Part shown: positions 8,552 to 16,767 of the stretch, one piece after another
How the letters are laid out: each line of letters begins with the position of its first letter
Numbering within the stretch: the stretch's first letter is position 1
Assembly: GCA_026418615.1 (NCBI GenBank)
Contig: JAOAAY010000028.1
Location: 1 to 43,228 of the forward strand
Reading direction: 5' to 3'
Length of the DNA: 43,228 nucleotides
DNA from: Candidatus Sumerlaeaceae bacterium
GTDB taxonomy: Bacteria > Sumerlaeota > Sumerlaeia > Sumerlaeales > Sumerlaeaceae
Made by a program: the position numbers and the translations under genes
Notes under the pieces: generated by a model
What the model saw: only the letters and a program-made list of their open reading frames with translations
What the model was told of the DNA's origin: nothing
Database searches by the model: none

Positions 8552-10112
8552 ACCGCCGCCATTGGCTTGGGGCCAAAGCCCGAAACGCTGTCATCGCAAA
8601 GAAAACAACCAGACCATAAGTCAGCACGGTCGCACCTAGGAAGACGGCGTACCAAAGGTGAGGGATTTTTAGCGGATCCGGCAGGTTGCCGCAGACCCAG
8701 TCAAACATCAGGTCCCGCGGCAACCACACTTTCATAGACGAACCGTAATAAGTCTTTTGCACGACCAGCAAGAGGTCATGCCGGTTGATCAGAAGCACCG
8801 CAGCGGCTAACAAACATGCAGCCGATAATTCGGCTTTCGGTTTGACTTGTGTGTGACCGAAAAGGACTGAGAGAAGACAACTCCAGCCGCGCATAAGCAG
8901 CAGTCCAATCGGCATTTGTAAGACAAGAAAATGCCGGCCGGTAAAACCTGTGCGCTGTACAGACAGAATTTCCCGCACGATTCCTGCCGCGAACACGAAC
9001 AAGACAGCGCCAATGACAACAACGGCCCGCTGCAGATATCGGGAGGACAGCGGACGGGTCCAAAGGCTGACGAGAGGCGGAAGCACCAAGAGGATCCACC
9101 ATATGTCTCCGGGCGACCGAATCTCACTCATATTGCCGTACCCGTGGAAGAAAAGACGCCAAGTCCCGAGTTTTTCCAAGACCGGATGCAAGCAGTCTCC
9201 TTCCAGATGGCGCACCATGCGAAAGAACACGGGATTCATTGAGAAATAATGCCAGCCGCCGTGCATGGTACTGTAGAAAAAATGCGCTGTCAGCCCCGCT
9301 ACCGGCGGGCCAAACACAAGCAAACCACATAAAACCAACACCCGCCACCCGTGGGACCGCGCCAGCACCCAGAGCCCCGCTACGACAACGAAGGGAAACA
9401 CGCTGGCTTTTGAGAGGCAACCAGCAGCAAGCAGAAGGCCTAAGAGCAAACTGCGCCCGGGCGTGGCTTTGTCCCAAACGATGAACAGCGCACTGAGCCA
9501 TGCCGAACAGGCCATAGCCAGCGAGTCATTCGCGGCTGTTATCCGCATGTATTGCGCCATGGGAACGGCCATCATCCAGACTGCCAGTGCCATCCCGCCG
9601 ATCCGGCGGGCGCGGGGCCATACACGCCGACCGACATAGTAACCTGCAAGGACAGTACTCGCGCCAGCAAGGAACGAGAAAAGACGGCAAACCTGCCAGC
9701 GTTCCAGAGGCCCCAGACTGTCTCGGAAGGGCATCATGGCCAGAGAAGCCATCAGATAATGCAAAGGCGCATGACCGGCGCCATAAAAAGGAAAAGGCGA
9801 AGGCTGGAACCAGTCCAAGGCTTTGTCCCGAAACAGTTGCTCGTACTCGGAATGCCTCGGGGACTGACTGGAAGGCCGGTACCTGTTCTCTCGTGCCGTG
9901 AACCACCGCACATCCGTCATTACCTGACTGATTCGGTCTCGCTCCATATTGGGCAAACGGCCATGCTCAAGGATGAAGGTTGTGTAGTCGGCATGACCGA
10001 ATTCATCTGGCGCCTGCCCCAGCGGCGTGGAAACCCACCAAATCAGGCTGGTGGTGACATAGGTCGCCAAGAGGACCGTCAGGCAGACGGCTTGGGTGGC
10101 GCGCGGACTCAT
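8541..10112 (-). CDS. Polytopic membrane protein, GT-C/DUF2142-like
   Basis: The protein has 523 residues with about 11-12 predicted membrane helices. After the first helix, a periplasmic-side loop reads TPLGQAPDEFGHADY. This acidic motif is characteristic of DUF2142 and related GT-C glycosyltransferases, which take sugars from polyprenyl-phosphate carriers; the Asp-Glu pair would be the catalytic or metal site. A further periplasmic loop contains ARENRYRP and a GHAPLHY segment near helix 3. The substrate cannot be told. It starts at ATG 10112 with GGAG nine bases upstream. It stands alone, convergent with the protease gene; the stop codons of both lie in the same 11 bases (8541-8551). Confidence 0.75.
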   Translation of the reverse strand: MSPRATQAVCLTVLLATYVTTSLIWWVSTPLGQAPDEFGHADYTTFILEHGRLPNMERDRISQVMTDVRWFTARENRYRPSSQSPRHSEYEQLFRDKALDWFQPSPFPFYGAGHAPLHYLMASLAMMPFRDSLGPLERWQVCRLFSFLAGASTVLAGYYVGRRVWPRARRIGGMALAVWMMAVPMAQYMRITAANDSLAMACSAWLSALFIVWDKATPGRSLLLGLLLAAGCLSKASVFPFVVVAGLWVLARSHGWRVLVLCGLLVFGPPVAGLTAHFFYSTMHGGWHYFSMNPVFFRMVRHLEGDCLHPVLEKLGTWRLFFHGYGNMSEIRSPGDIWWILLVLPPLVSLWTRPLSSRYLQRAVVVIGAVLFVFAAGIVREILSVQRTGFTGRHFLVLQMPIGLLLMRGWSCLLSVLFGHTQVKPKAELSAACLLAAAVLLINRHDLLLVVQKTYYGSSMKVWLPRDLMFDWVCGNLPDPLKIPHLWYAVFLGATVLTYGLVVFFAMTAFRALAPSQWRRFIR

Positions 10113-10615
10113 CTGCTGCGGCTCCAGCGCGCGCAGAAATCCCCGGCAACGGGTCTTGAGAGCCTATGACAAGTCTGGGCTGTTGGTGATTTCGGCGGGG
10201 GTCTTTTCGAGGGCCCGACGACACAAAAACATGCCGCACCCAAAACGGCTGACTTGCCGGACAGCCGGAACAGTGACAAACCGGCCATGGATCGTGTGTG
10301 TTGCGTCGCCAACACGAGACTTCCCCCTTTGGCAGCAACCCCGCAAGCACCCCGTCAGTCAGGCGGTTGGGAGTTACCAGCATCTCAATGCCTGCCGCGG
10401 GCGGCGGGAATATCAAGAATTTACTGAGAGCGGTTGGGAGGTGGCCGCAGCCATTTGACGGCGAAGGGCGACTCGCGGAATTCGTTCAAACATCGCGACG
10501 GAGTCGTTGATCCGCAGGCGTCCGCACGAAGCATCCGCGCATCCAGACGCCAAACCCCCGCAGCGGCTCACGCGTGCCCACAATGGGAATCGTATCTGCC
10601 GCGCGAAAACGCCGC
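10113..10615. other. 500-base region without a convincing gene
   Basis: Short open frames exist on both strands, but none has a good ribosome binding site, a recognisable motif or coding-like codon use. No tRNA cloverleaf or clear terminator was found. It separates the membrane protein gene from the phage-derived block and could hold decayed coding sequence, a promoter for the left-hand gene, or both. Confidence 0.4.
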
Positions 10616-10930
10616 TCACAGCCAGGCGCCGAGGGCTCGCAGCAGTTCGCGCACCTCCGCGGTGCGGTGACCGGCGAGCAGCAGCGCAACGGCGACCGCG
10701 GCCAACGCAAGGCGAACAGGGTGCATGTGGCACCATTTCACCAAGCCCCACCGGTGCTCGTTGCGGGCGTGGTAGTCGGCATGATGCGCCTGCTCGTCAG
10801 CGATATAGACACGCAATTCGTGAATTTGACGGCCGAGGTCCCGCACGCTCTGCGCGATGTGGCGCAGTTCGGCGGTCACCTCGCCGCGCCAAAGGTCTTC
10901 GTCTTGCTCGGGGTGATGATATCCGCTCAT
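10616..10930 (-). CDS. Small protein with one C-terminal membrane helix, possibly phage-derived
   Basis: The protein has 104 residues starting MSGYHHPEQ at ATG 10930, behind GGAAAGGG. An acidic, amphipathic helical part (about residues 10-50, with ELRHIAQSVRDLGRQIHELR) is followed by a His-rich hinge and one membrane helix (about 74-92, RLALAAVAVALLLAG). The layout of a coiled helix plus a tail anchor resembles XhlA-like or other small phage membrane proteins, but no family motif is decisive. It is the most downstream member of the minus-strand run that includes the phage head genes, so a phage origin is plausible and not proven. Confidence 0.55.
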   Translation of the reverse strand: MSGYHHPEQDEDLWRGEVTAELRHIAQSVRDLGRQIHELRVYIADEQAHHADYHARNEHRWGLVKWCHMHPVRLALAAVAVALLLAGHRTAEVRELLRALGAWL

Positions 10931-10978
10931 GCCCAACCCTTTCCGCGCCCCGCGCGGCCGGGCTGGCCCCGCGCAGGC

Positions 10979-11713
10979 CTAATCTTTCAACTGTCTGACG
11001 CTGCGCACGAAGAACTGCAGTGCGCTTTCCTGTGCCTCCATGGTGGCGCGCGGACCCGTCGTTCGCACGAATAGGCTGCCCTGCGGGCTGCCCTCGATGA
11101 CTGCGCCGTAAAGCGCGTGATTGGGCCGCGGCTCGGGCGGGTCCACGGTCATCGGGCCCATGCTCGACGGCGTGTAGGTTCCGCGCGCCTTGACGAGCGC
11201 AACCCGAAGACCGTCCTGCTCGAACTGCGCCGCCTCGGTTTCCACCGGGCCTGTCGTCCCGTCATCGCGCGTGAACATGCCGACCCAGCGCCGGACATTG
11301 GCCTCGGCGGTGCCGCCCTGACCGGGGCCAAAGTAAAAGATGACCATTTCGGCGGGACCGGCCTCACCCGGCAACTCGAATTGCGCCACGCGCATGCGAC
11401 TGCGCGGTTGCACCGATTTCCAGCCGTCGGGAATCGCCAGTGCCACCTCGCCAACCGTCAGCGAGTTCGAGGTGATCTCGACTTTCACCGGCGGCGGTTC
11501 GGGTATGCCGAAGGCACCCGGAGCGCTGCCGGGCCCCGCTCCGGTGCCTTGCGGCTGCAACGCCGCGGCCGGCGTCTGAGCCACGCGCACTTCGCGCATC
11601 CCGGCGAGGCTCGTACCCTCAGGCCGTGACCACCGCACATTCTCCTCGCCGCCGCATCCGGCCAGTATCATCAAGCCCGCCGCGGCCACGACATACCCGT
11701 TCCACCTCAACAT
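10979..11713 (-). CDS. Lipoprotein of unknown function
   Basis: The protein has 244 residues. It starts at ATG 11713 with AGGAG upstream. Its signal peptide ends in the lipobox LAGC (Cys 20), followed by GGEE, so it is probably lipidated and membrane-attached. A Pro/Gly/Gln linker (about 45-75) leads to a folded domain with IPDGWKSVQP, MVIFYFGPGQGG and NVRRWVGMF segments. This pattern recurs in unannotated lipoproteins, but I cannot name the function. It lies 68 bases downstream of the phage-derived block on the same strand and may be cotranscribed. It looks like a host gene and not a phage one. Confidence 0.7.
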   Translation of the reverse strand: MLRWNGYVVAAAGLMILAGCGGEENVRWSRPEGTSLAGMREVRVAQTPAAALQPQGTGAGPGSAPGAFGIPEPPPVKVEITSNSLTVGEVALAIPDGWKSVQPRSRMRVAQFELPGEAGPAEMVIFYFGPGQGGTAEANVRRWVGMFTRDDGTTGPVETEAAQFEQDGLRVALVKARGTYTPSSMGPMTVDPPEPRPNHALYGAVIEGSPQGSLFVRTTGPRATMEAQESALQFFVRSVRQLKD

Positions 11714-11780
11714 GCCTGTCTCCTGTGTCGCCGTAAACGCCCTGCGCCCGCGCGACCGTGCGACGCAGGCGTGCAGTGCA

Positions 11781-12134
11781 CTACATCTCTGGCGCCGGTT
11801 CGTGCGATGGAAGGCTGTCTTCGGCTTGCGAGCCGACCGCGGGCATGATGTCGAACACCCGGCAGATCGCTCCCGGCGTCTCGCCCACGGCGGCGGCAGC
11901 AGCACGGGCGCGCGCCGTTTCCGTAGCGCAAAGTGTTACCAAGGCGGCATGCACCTCCGCGTGCGCCGCCGGCAGGGCCGTACGCATCAGCGCGGCAAAC
12001 GCTTCCGCCATGGCGCAGGCAGCCTGCCGATCGGGCGCGCGCGCCGCTTGGTAGGCCGCGAGCGCCGATTCCAAGCGCATCGCCGCCACGACCAGAGCGG
12101 ACGGCCCCGCGGGGATGCTGTGATCAGAAGCCAT
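11781..12134 (-). CDS. Small Ala-rich helical protein within the phage-like block
   Basis: The protein has 117 residues, starts at ATG 12134 behind GGGAGG and overlaps the 3' end of the preceding gp36-like gene by 11 bases, so the two are translationally coupled. It is strongly alpha-helical and Ala-rich, with no membrane segment or signal peptide. Its position corresponds to where Mu-type phages carry the next head-tail joining gene (gp37/DUF1834), but the sequence does not show that family's features. The product is unknown; the gene is real on ribosome site and coupling evidence. Confidence 0.55.
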   Translation of the reverse strand: MASDHSIPAGPSALVVAAMRLESALAAYQAARAPDRQAACAMAEAFAALMRTALPAAHAEVHAALVTLCATETARARAAAAAVGETPGAICRVFDIMPAVGSQAEDSLPSHEPAPEM

Positions 12135-12543
12135 GGAGATCCTCCCGGGCAAACACCCGTTCCTCTGCGTCGCGCAACGCCGCGATGGCTTGCGGCTTTG
12201 GCCCGCGTCCTGCAAGCACCACCACGCCCTCCGCCAGCCGCGCCAGCAGATGCTCGGCGTCGGCAAAATCCCCGCGATAAAGCGACCCCGCCGTGCCCGG
12301 CGACCGGCGCGCCAGATTGCGCGCTGCCAGCACGCACGCCAGTTGACTGATCATCAGCGGCACAGGGGCCGAAAACGGGACCTCGTAACGGCGGCCCAGT
12401 TCCAAGTTGATGAGCGCCGCCGCGTCCGAAATGGCCTGCTCGAGCACCGGAGTGTCCGGCACGCCGTCGCCGTTGTCATCGGCCACCGATACCAAAAAGG
12501 CCGGTGCAAACCGGCGCTTGAGTTCATCTGTCGTAGTGTACAC
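12124..12543 (-). CDS. Mu gp36-like head completion protein (DUF1320)
   Basis: The protein has 139 residues, the usual length for this family. The reading frame extends further upstream, but a GTG at 12543, seven bases after GGAGG, gives the family-typical N-terminus YTTTDELKRRF. Conserved features follow: a VLEQAISDAAALINLELGRRY helix with the surface residues of DUF1320, then YEVPF, an ISQLACVLAARNL helix, and a region ending in ERVFARED. Members sit at the head-tail interface of Mu-like virions. It follows the major capsid gene, as in Mu, with a strong hairpin between them. Confidence 0.8.
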   Translation of the reverse strand: MYTTTDELKRRFAPAFLVSVADDNGDGVPDTPVLEQAISDAAALINLELGRRYEVPFSAPVPLMISQLACVLAARNLARRSPGTAGSLYRGDFADAEHLLARLAEGVVVLAGRGPKPQAIAALRDAEERVFAREDLHGF

Positions 12544-12564
12544 TGGTTTTCCTCCATGTGCAGG

Positions 12565-12598
12565 GCGGGCCGGCGCACGACGGTGTGCGCCGGCCCGC
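12565..12598 (-). terminator. Strong GC hairpin directly after the major capsid gene
   Basis: GCGGGCCGGCGCAC (12565-12578) and its exact reverse complement (12585-12598) form a perfect 14-bp stem with a six-base loop. It sits in the 65-base gap between the capsid stop and the next GTG start. No T-run follows on the minus strand. It is therefore more likely an attenuator, RNA-processing or 3'-stability element than a full intrinsic terminator. Confidence 0.6.
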
Positions 12599-12608
12599 GG
12601 GGACGGGG

Positions 12609-13547
12609 TCAGGTCACAGCGTCGGCCACGCGGTAAATGGCCGCCGGCGCGACGATCTTGTGGTCGTAATATTTCTGGACACGGATCATATCCGCCTTGC
12701 GCCGCGGCTCGCGCCAGCGCTCGACGACTGTGCCGTCCGTGCCACCCGACGCACCCGTCCAGACAAAGGTATAGACGCCACAGATCTGTTTGAGCCCCGG
12801 CCGCGAGGCCACATGCAGAAAGTAGGCGTGGTTGCCCCACACGGGGGCCATGACCGGAGCCTGCCCGCGCGTCGCGGTGTTTTTGTGCGCGCGGCCCACC
12901 ACCACGCGGGCCACGCCGGTCAGTTGCGCCAGCAGGTCCTCCGTCACGATCCCCGCCGAGGAGTGCTTGATGCGCTCCACGACGGCCGGATGATTGCGCA
13001 GCGCCTCGAACACGGGCGACGACAGCAGGAGCAGGTTGGGCTGGCGCTGCGTGCCGACCAGCACCGACGCACGCGCCTCCGCAAACACCGCAAACGGGTC
13101 GCTGTCGGGATTGTCCCAGAGATCTTCGCCTGACAGCGCTTGGCCGGGCACGCCGGCGGCATTGGCCAACACGCCGGCGAGGGCAATCTCACGGTTGAGC
13201 GCGATCTTTTCGGTCAGAAATTCCGTCCGGTCAATGTCGGGCTGGATCGCCGGGTCGGCATTGTCGCGCTCTTCGTCGGGAATGGCCGCCTCGAGCGCGT
13301 GGTCGTCGCAGAAATAACTGTCCGTGGAGACCGAGAAGTTGACCTCGTTGGCCTCGGCGCCCGGCGAGCGGCCGTCGGGCGAAGGACGCATCCATTCGCG
13401 CTCCGCATCGTAAACGAAATATTTGTCGCTCTGCTTGCGCACCGGCACGGGCGGCGCCACGGCGTCCGCCACATACTCGGGATTGCTGTAGGCCACGCTG
13501 ACAGCCGTCAGCGCGGCGTCCACATGGACTTGGGAAGGTTGGGGCAT
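12609..13547 (-). CDS. Phage major capsid protein
   Basis: The protein has 312 residues, starts at ATG 13547 behind AAGGAG, and matches the length of Mu gpT-type capsid proteins. The N-terminus (YSNPEYVADAVAPPVPV, then KYFVYD) is typical of capsid proteins from Mu-like and related tailed phages. An acidic region with NREIALAGVLANAAG follows, then SSPVFEALRNHPAVVERIKHS, a block shared by these coat proteins, and a C-terminal ICGVYTFVWTG segment. It should adopt the HK97 fold and build the shell. Neighbours are the decoration-like protein upstream and gp36-like downstream. The frame is intact. Confidence 0.85.
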   Translation of the reverse strand: MPQPSQVHVDAALTAVSVAYSNPEYVADAVAPPVPVRKQSDKYFVYDAEREWMRPSPDGRSPGAEANEVNFSVSTDSYFCDDHALEAAIPDEERDNADPAIQPDIDRTEFLTEKIALNREIALAGVLANAAGVPGQALSGEDLWDNPDSDPFAVFAEARASVLVGTQRQPNLLLLSSPVFEALRNHPAVVERIKHSSAGIVTEDLLAQLTGVARVVVGRAHKNTATRGQAPVMAPVWGNHAYFLHVASRPGLKQICGVYTFVWTGASGGTDGTVVERWREPRRKADMIRVQKYYDHKIVAPAAIYRVADAVT

Positions 13548-13592
13548 GGGAGTCTCCTTGGGAAGGGATTCAGGGTGGAATGGCGGGCGTTT

Positions 13593-13991
13593 TCAGGCGC
13601 CGGTGGCCGTGCGTTCATGAATCGAGATGAACACATCAATGATGTCGCCGGCGGCGGCCGCGCGGGTTTCGGCAAACCCGAGGCACTGAACGCGCGTGTC
13701 CGCCGGCTCGTTCACGGCCTTCACACGGCCGGCGGCGTCGGCGATGTTCACCGGTGCGCCTGCGGGGATTGGCCCCGCCGCGGTGACCTCCGCGATGCCG
13801 GCTTTGCGCACCGACACACTGCGGCCTGCGGATGGCTGCGCATGGACGGTCACGCCAAGGATCGCGCCGGCGTTCGCCTCGGCGGGCAGCGCGCAGTCGC
13901 CCGCGAGCGGACCCTGAACGACCACGCGGTTCGCCGCCACACCCGAGGGCGTCGCGACGCGGTAGGTCTTGTCCATCAGGTAGATGGGCAT
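13593..13991 (-). CDS. Capsid decoration/cement-like protein (DUF2190-like)
   Basis: The protein has 132 residues and starts at ATG 13991 behind AAAGGAG. It is small, beta-rich and Gly/Ala/Val-rich, with no signal peptide. The repeated strand-turn pattern (GDCALPAEANAGAILGVTV, then AGIAEVTAAGPIPAGAPVN) resembles DUF2190 proteins, which stabilise the capsid from outside and are usually encoded between protease and capsid genes, as here. The call rests on pattern and position and is moderately sure. It is followed after 45 bases by the major capsid gene. Confidence 0.65.
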   Translation of the reverse strand: MPIYLMDKTYRVATPSGVAANRVVVQGPLAGDCALPAEANAGAILGVTVHAQPSAGRSVSVRKAGIAEVTAAGPIPAGAPVNIADAAGRVKAVNEPADTRVQCLGFAETRAAAAGDIIDVFISIHERTATGA

Positions 13992-14054
13992 GGATGATGC
14001 TCCTTTCTTGTTAAATCATTAATTTTATTTCATATTAGCATGTATGTGTGGAGA

Positions 14055-14948
14055 TTAGAACGGCGGACGGTGGCGTCCGGCTTCGCGCGAGGCGGCCAGG
14101 AGCGCCTCTGCGTAGCCGAGCCCCGGCGACTCGCGCCGGAGCGCAAGAGCGCGCAGGTGCAGCCGCACGGAGGCCGGATCCGTGCGTTCGTCAAACGCGA
14201 CGGCGGCCGGCGCATCCGGCCGGCCGGCCGCGGCAGCCGACTCGCTCAGTTCGGGCCGCAGGGCTCCCCGCTGCAGGAAACCGCGCAGCCAGTCAGCCAG
14301 CGGGGGTCTGCCGTCCGAAAAGGCCGCCGTGCCGGCCCCCTCCAGTCGCAGCAGGGTCGCGATGGTTCGGGCATCGTCCTCGTCCACGCGAATGCCAGCC
14401 GCGCGCAGGTCCGCCACGAGCGCCTCCGCCTGCCGAGCCGTCTCGCGCTCGGCAAACAGCGCGACCTCGCCGCGCAGCCGTTCAATCTCCGCGTCGCGCG
14501 GATCTCCGGCCGGCGGCGCTGACAACTCGACCGTGTCCACCGGTTCTCCGGCATCCGAGAACTTCACGGGCCGCAGCCCTTTCACCTCCGGCACCGCCGC
14601 TCCCAGCAGCGACACCGCGCGCAGGTACGGGCGGCCGGTCGCGGCAAAACGCCGGAACAACTCGATGCTGCGCTGGCGGTAGGCCCCGCTTCGGATCAAA
14701 TCGCGCAGCACCTCGGGAATCCCCGCCACGCGCGCAACAAGCCGGTCGCCCGCCCGCCGGAGCGCCCGCACCCAGCCCCACGCCGGTCCACTCTGTGCGT
14801 GATCGAGCGTCAGCGGCGCCTCGTGGAGATCCGCGCGGTAATCCGCCGCCAACGCTTCCAGCGCGGCCTCGTCAAACCGCCCCTTCGGACCATAATCGCC
14901 CGTCCGGAAAACCTCCATCTCCAACTCATCTTGCCCGTCGTTGCTCAT
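14055..14948 (-). CDS. Mu I-like prohead protease / scaffold
   Basis: The protein has 297 residues and starts at ATG 14948 behind AAAGGAGG. The first half carries the protease signature of Mu gpI-type proteins: an EVFRTGDYGPKGRF start, LTLDHAQSGPAWGWV with its His, GDRLVARVAGIP, and YRQRSIELF containing the conserved Ser. The second half is a Glu/Arg/Ala-rich helical region (about 150-230, DAEIERLRGEVALFAERE) as expected for an internal scaffold. It would cleave scaffold and coat during head maturation. The frame is complete with the presumed catalytic residues present. Confidence 0.8.
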   Translation of the reverse strand: MSNDGQDELEMEVFRTGDYGPKGRFDEAALEALAADYRADLHEAPLTLDHAQSGPAWGWVRALRRAGDRLVARVAGIPEVLRDLIRSGAYRQRSIELFRRFAATGRPYLRAVSLLGAAVPEVKGLRPVKFSDAGEPVDTVELSAPPAGDPRDAEIERLRGEVALFAERETARQAEALVADLRAAGIRVDEDDARTIATLLRLEGAGTAAFSDGRPPLADWLRGFLQRGALRPELSESAAAAGRPDAPAAVAFDERTDPASVRLHLRALALRRESPGLGYAEALLAASREAGRHRPPF

Positions 14949-14998
14949 GCCTGAGCCTCCTTTATAGAAATTTTGTTCTAATTTTGAGGATGTTAGAT

Positions 14999-15015
14999 TC
15001 CCGCGGTTCGCGGGA
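14999..15015. other. Perfect hairpin between portal and protease genes
   Basis: TCCCGCG (14999-15005) and CGCGGGA (15009-15015) form a perfect 7-bp stem with a three-base loop, nine bases past the portal stop. An unusually AT-rich stretch (about 14960-14998) follows on the minus strand, ahead of the protease ribosome site. It could be a processing site or a weak terminator; the AT-rich part could hold a promoter. Confidence 0.4.
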
Positions 15016-15023
15016 TTGCTGCG

Positions 15024-16502
15024 TCAGCGGTTTGTGCGGTCGTCGCGCAGTTCGGCGTTGGATGATTCCTGTTCCGGAAAGTCGGCGGGGGCGGCGGGAG
15101 GCACGGGGTCCGCCTCCGGCCGCCGCGGCGGCGCATCGCCCCATGGCACCGGGGGCAAGCCGAGCGAAGCGCGCACCTCGTTGATCGTCAGCACCCCGAA
15201 CTGCAGGTGATATTGGTAAAGGTTTTGGTCGTCGTACCGGAGCGCGCGTTCACCGGGGCCGGGGACCGGTCTGCGGTATTTCTCGTGAAAATAGCCCGAG
15301 GGCAGCGCCACACCCATGCGCACCAGTTGCTCGTCCACCTTGAGTTCCTCGAGGAACTCGGCCGAGTCCGACACATCGAATACGAGCCTCGGCGCGGCTT
15401 GCGCCGGGCCGAAGTTGAAGTCCACGATCCAACGCACGAGTTGCGCGGTCAGCGCAGCGCCCAAGGCCTGCGCGTCGGCCGCAAGGTAATCGCGACGCAC
15501 GCGGTCGTGCACGGTGCCCAAGGCCATGCTGCCGCTGCGACGCCCCTCGCCCGTCGTCAGCGTCTGCCCCAGCACCAATTTCGAGATTTCGTCGTTACAC
15601 CAGTCGGCAAACTCGCGATAAGTGTTTGTCGCGCCCGAACGCCGCGCCTCGAGAAACTCCAGCGCGACGCCCTCGGGCAGGAGCACGCCCGAATCGCTCT
15701 GCAGGCTTTCGAGCACGCTCGTCAGGCGGTCGAGTTCCTCGCTGGTGGCTGCGGACCCGTAGCGCGCGACGGCGGTCGGAGCGCCAAACTTTTCGTTGTA
15801 CACAGCCCAGAATTTCACATTGTTTTTCTTGAACCAGTAGTACCAGTAGGCTTTGGCGCAGAGCGGCGAACCGTAGGGCGCCCCCGGTCCGCCTTGAAAC
15901 ACGAACCTCACGAATTTGCGCTCGGGCATGGGCCGCGCGCCCCGCGCCCAGACCATCGTCTCGCCCGGACGCGGCAGCAGGTCCCGCGGCCGGGCAGCCT
16001 CGCGCCAGTCCGTCGCGTCATCCGTCAGCAGGTAGAGCGCGCCGCCGGCGTCTACCGCAAATGCCGACGCCGGACGCCCGCGCAGTTCCCGAACCGCGGT
16101 GCGGCCGGTTGCCGGGTCTACCGTCCACAGGATTTCTGCCACCGCCCAACCCTTGGCGAACGCGTCCAACAGGTGGAACACGGCGCCGCGAAAGTCGGCG
16201 ATGCCAGCCAGTACCGTGCGCACCAGCGCCGCCGCCTCGCGATCCGCCGGCGACTCGCCCGCCTCAATCACCTTCCATTCTGCAGCCGCCAGCATGTTCT
16301 TGCGCGTCTGCAGGGTTGCGAACAGGTGGGCATCCTTGTCCTCCATTTCGGCAAACAGGCCGTAGGCCCCATCCGCTCCGAAAGCCGACCACTCCGCCGA
16401 CGCCATCAAGCGGCACAAGGTCGCTGAACCCGGCCCTGCTGCGTGACCCGCTACCTCTGCCGTTACCGGGACCATTCGTGCCATCGTCTCCGTCCGCCTC
16501 AT
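15024..16502 (-). CDS. Phage portal protein, Mu gp29-like (DUF935)
   Basis: The protein has 492 residues, the normal size. It contains the DUF935 blocks: DKDAHLFATLQTRKNMLAA, then AFAKGWAVAEILW, RKFVRFVF, a Tyr/Trp-rich YWYYWFKKNNVKFW segment, and EISKLVLGQTLTTGEG. The last is a near-diagnostic motif. Portal proteins form the dodecameric ring through which DNA enters the head. In Mu the terminase gene lies directly upstream; here upstream is only a 300-base spacer and a divergent host gene. The start is uncertain: ATG 16502 has no clear ribosome site; ATG 16484 has GGAG close by. No frameshift or internal stop is seen. Confidence 0.85.
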   Translation of the reverse strand: MRRTETMARMVPVTAEVAGHAAGPGSATLCRLMASAEWSAFGADGAYGLFAEMEDKDAHLFATLQTRKNMLAAAEWKVIEAGESPADREAAALVRTVLAGIADFRGAVFHLLDAFAKGWAVAEILWTVDPATGRTAVRELRGRPASAFAVDAGGALYLLTDDATDWREAARPRDLLPRPGETMVWARGARPMPERKFVRFVFQGGPGAPYGSPLCAKAYWYYWFKKNNVKFWAVYNEKFGAPTAVARYGSAATSEELDRLTSVLESLQSDSGVLLPEGVALEFLEARRSGATNTYREFADWCNDEISKLVLGQTLTTGEGRRSGSMALGTVHDRVRRDYLAADAQALGAALTAQLVRWIVDFNFGPAQAAPRLVFDVSDSAEFLEELKVDEQLVRMGVALPSGYFHEKYRRPVPGPGERALRYDDQNLYQYHLQFGVLTINEVRASLGLPPVPWGDAPPRRPEADPVPPAAPADFPEQESSNAELRDDRTNR

Positions 16503-16632
16503 GCATGGATTTGACAGCCGGCATCCTTACTGTCCGCCCCGGCGGCTGCCAATTCCCGCCCGGCTCCTAAACGCCCCTTACCGGAACATAATCCCATTCG
16601 TGCGATCCGGCCAAATCGCACGCGCAGAAATT

Positions 16633-16644
16633 GAACAAGCGTTC
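16633..16644. promoter_or_regulatory. LexA-like SOS box (GAAC-N4-GTTC)
   Basis: GAACAAGCGTTC fits the Gram-positive/actinobacterial-type LexA consensus, including its RNRY centre. It lies in the AT-richer spacer between the divergent portal gene (start 16502) and the radical-SAM gene (start 16801). One 12-base match could be chance; the DNA-repair-like product downstream and a second partial box nearby make it more credible. Confidence 0.45.
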
Positions 16645-16767
16645 TGTTCTTGTGACCGGATTTGTCACTCGTCCGTTCTAAAGAATCCCACAATCAGAAA
16701 CGATTTTGGCCTCTATTGTCGGGAGTTTATGGCTTTTAGAAAAATTTGAGAATACCGCTTGATGTTG

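Noticed and set aside
10413-10751. Possible small minus-strand gene upstream of the gap
   Set aside because: It overlaps the better supported 104-residue gene in another frame, is Arg/Cys-rich without motifs, and lacks a ribosome site.
15207-16427. Plus-strand open frame of about 400 codons
   Set aside because: It is antisense to the DUF935 portal gene, which has diagnostic motifs; no ribosome site or motif supports it.
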